From the NCBI GenBank assembly GCA_029882335.1, contig JAOUKW010000236.1, positions 1 through 6,464 on the forward strand: a DNA stretch of 6,464 nt, written 5' to 3'. Shown here piece by piece: positions 4,806-6,464 of this stretch (position 1 is its first letter; the number at the start of each line of letters is the position of its first letter). Made by a program: the position numbers and the translations under genes. Source of the DNA: Candidatus Heimdallarchaeota archaeon. Its GTDB lineage: Archaea; Asgardarchaeota; Heimdallarchaeia; Heimdallarchaeales; Kariarchaeaceae. Below the pieces are notes generated by a model. The model was not told where the DNA came from. It did not search any database and saw nothing but the letters and a program-made list of their open reading frames with translations.

Positions 4806-6464
4806 GTGTTGATACTTACATTAGATAATTGTATTATAATCCGAGATAGTAAAGAGAATATTGATGAATTACAGAAGTTAAACCAAAATGAAACAACAAC
4901 TAACTTGTTATCTGAACTAATTGAATCTATCATTGAAAATGATATAATCGAGAATACTGAACTTGTTCTAACTATGCGTAAATATTTGTGGAATGAGATA
5001 AATTCCATTGATGATGATATAATTTCAGAATTATTATTGGGAACTATCATTTGCTGGCAGAAGAAAGTAATCACAGAAGTGGATTTTCGGGTTTTTTGGA
5101 ATAAATATATTTCAATTGACTTATTGGATAATGATAATATTGTTACTTTAGCCATATTATTTCATAATACAGGGATGGAATTTGAAGATTGGATGGAGAT
5201 AAACATTCAGCTATCTAAAACATTAGGGTCATTAATTCCTTCAATTGAAGCGGTAATAAACACTTTTAAAGAAATATCTGAAATAGTAATACATGATAAG
5301 TGGTATAGAATCAATCGAATGATTCAGACAATGGATCAAAGACCAGAATACCTAGCAGAATTACTGAATAACTCAACAAATGAGGAAATTATTTCTCTTT
5401 TAGAATGGATTGAATGGGATAAACGTCAATTAATACTTGAATATCTAGTTAATTCAACCTTAAATGAAATCCCACAACATCAACTTGATGCATATATTGA
5501 AAATATATCAATTACTGGATATCATGGTGATTTTCCTCTTTCTCATAATGTATTGGGAAATCGGATTATTGAATTACCCACTCAAACATTGGACGAAGAT
5601 AAAGTAAAGCACATACCCACTAATATGATGAAAGATTGGCTACCCAAATTCGTATATTCTAGTCCTGAAATTGAGGAAAAAATAAAAATTATGTTTCCTG
5701 GAGGTGAAGGTATTGGTCATAGCTCAATATTAATGAAAACTAATCATGGGTTATTTTTATTTGATTTTGGTATGAGTGTTGTAGACACAAGTACTCCTAC
5801 TTGGCATCCTTTGTTTGAAAAATTAGACGCTGTTTTTATTAGTCATGCACATCTAGATCATTCCGGGAGTTTACCGTTACTTATGGGAAATAATAGAAAT
5901 TTACCCTGGTTTGCGACATCTGAGACGCAAATTATGTCTGAAATGCTTTGGTATGATACACAAAGGATTACTAAGAAAAACTATTCAAATACTGTTATCA
6001 AGAATAATTTTAAACTCAAATCTCTAACTAATGATACTAATTTAATTCAAACTTTAAAAAATTTTAACGAAATTACTATTCAAGAACCTATTTCATTGTT
6101 ACCAAACGTTGAGGTGACTGCACATCATGCAGGGCATTTATTTGGAAGCACTGGTTTTGAGATAAATATTTCAGGTAAAAGAATTTTATATACTGGAGAC
6201 TTTAATTCAAATGATACTACATTATTTAAGGGTGCTAATTTTCCAACCGATTGTGATTTGACAATTTTTGATGGAACATATTATGGGAGAGAAGAACCTG
6301 TACAACAGGGAACACAGTTTCCAGATATTCTGAAAAAAGTAAAGCGAGTGATTATTCCTGCATTTAGCATGGGACGAAGTCAGGAAATACTATTTCAATT
6401 AAAACAAATTGGTGCAGATAAAAATTGGAAAATATTTGTAACGGGGATGGGGGCTAACTTGGCA
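4806..6464 (+). CDS. Metallo-beta-lactamase/beta-CASP ribonuclease, CPSF-like, with a long N-terminal helical extension (3' end cut)
   Basis: The frame is open for 553 codons from GTG 4806 and runs off the window. The metallo-beta-lactamase domain begins near residue 295: GGEGIGH (299-305), the metal-binding HAHLDH (347-352), GH in AGHLFGS (His444) and YTGD (Asp465). The beta-CASP insert starts at DGTYYGRE, with Asp489 as the likely motif A acid, then IPAFSMGRSQE (GRSQE at 523-527). This set defines the CPSF73/aCPSF family of RNA endo- and exonucleases, which cut mRNA 3' ends or trim 5' ends; two zinc ions are expected. The C-terminal motifs B and C lie beyond the window. The first 295 residues look all-helical, acidic and Trp-rich (for example EWIEWDK, FWNKY, DWMEI). 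They do not resemble the tandem KH domains of aCPSF1; the only GxxG there is GYHG at 238-241. TTG 4797 and TTG 4809 are other possible starts; the first in-frame ATG is at 4974, inside the open region. Confidence 0.88.
   Translation, partial: MLILTLDNCIIIRDSKENIDELQKLNQNETTTNLLSELIESIIENDIIENTELVLTMRKYLWNEINSIDDDIISELLLGTIICWQKKVITEVDFRVFWNKYISIDLLDNDNIVTLAILFHNTGMEFEDWMEINIQLSKTLGSLIPSIEAVINTFKEISEIVIHDKWYRINRMIQTMDQRPEYLAELLNNSTNEEIISLLEWIEWDKRQLILEYLVNSTLNEIPQHQLDAYIENISITGYHGDFPLSHNVLGNRIIELPTQTLDEDKVKHIPTNMMKDWLPKFVYSSPEIEEKIKIMFPGGEGIGHSSILMKTNHGLFLFDFGMSVVDTSTPTWHPLFEKLDAVFISHAHLDHSGSLPLLMGNNRNLPWFATSETQIMSEMLWYDTQRITKKNYSNTVIKNNFKLKSLTNDTNLIQTLKNFNEITIQEPISLLPNVEVTAHHAGHLFGSTGFEINISGKRILYTGDFNSNDTTLFKGANFPTDCDLTIFDGTYYGREEPVQQGTQFPDILKKVKRVIIPAFSMGRSQEILFQLKQIGADKNWKIFVTGMGANLA

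Noticed and set aside
4793..4828. ATG-started short frame of 11 codons just before the beta-CASP gene
   Set aside because: It ends in TAA at once, has no Shine-Dalgarno site, and probably lies partly upstream of the transcription start. A regulatory upstream ORF is not supported.
4712..5155. A 147-codon open frame on the minus strand
   Set aside because: It lies antisense to the beta-CASP gene, whose plus frame is open for more than 550 codons with clear catalytic motifs further on. The minus translation is Ile/Ser/Phe-rich and domain-free, as expected of a shadow frame.
1..6464. CRISPR array, insertion sequence, tRNA or rRNA gene, or a phage-defence cluster
   Set aside because: No direct repeats with spacers, no transposase frame or terminal inverted repeats, and no tRNA-like or rRNA-like stretch was seen on either strand. 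The recognised genes are housekeeping or general-function and do not form a known defence set.

Overview
The window is strongly AT-rich, gene-dense and clearly archaeal. The key gene is a complete RadA recombinase of the archaeal type. Several genes have a TATA-like box centred about 25-26 bases upstream of the start codon and no Shine-Dalgarno site, which is the pattern of leaderless archaeal transcripts. A leucine-rich-repeat protein, an Atg22-like (UMF1) transporter and a membrane-protein fragment resembling the eukaryotic COPI-associated/Tvp15 family suggest an Asgard archaeon, perhaps of the Heimdallarchaeia. That placement is inference from gene content; no marker here proves it.

Layout. 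Bases 3-278 (+) hold the end of a small membrane protein. Bases 315-908 (+) encode a cytosolic leucine-rich-repeat protein with a clear ribosome binding site, probably the second gene of an operon. Bases 953-2452 (+) encode a 12-helix UMF1/Atg22-type major facilitator with its own TATA box. Bases 2449-2709 (-) hold a small orphan ORF convergent with it. RadA runs from about 2859 to 4157 (+) and is convergent with a CNHCP-type redoxin at 4154-4699 (-). From about 4806 to the window end (+) runs the 5' part of a long metallo-beta-lactamase/beta-CASP nuclease of the CPSF family, divergent from the redoxin.

The genes do not form one pathway. They cover recombinational repair (RadA), RNA processing (beta-CASP protein), thiol redox (redoxin), transport (UMF1) and protein-protein contact (LRR). 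Spacing is very tight: both convergent pairs share a single TTAA, which encodes both TAA stops.

I found no CRISPR array, insertion sequence, tRNA, rRNA, defence island or obvious new multi-gene system. The points most worth following are the RadA with two helix-hairpin-helix domains, the roughly 295-residue helical extension in front of the beta-CASP nuclease, and the possible archaeal COPI-associated/Tvp15 homologue at the left edge.
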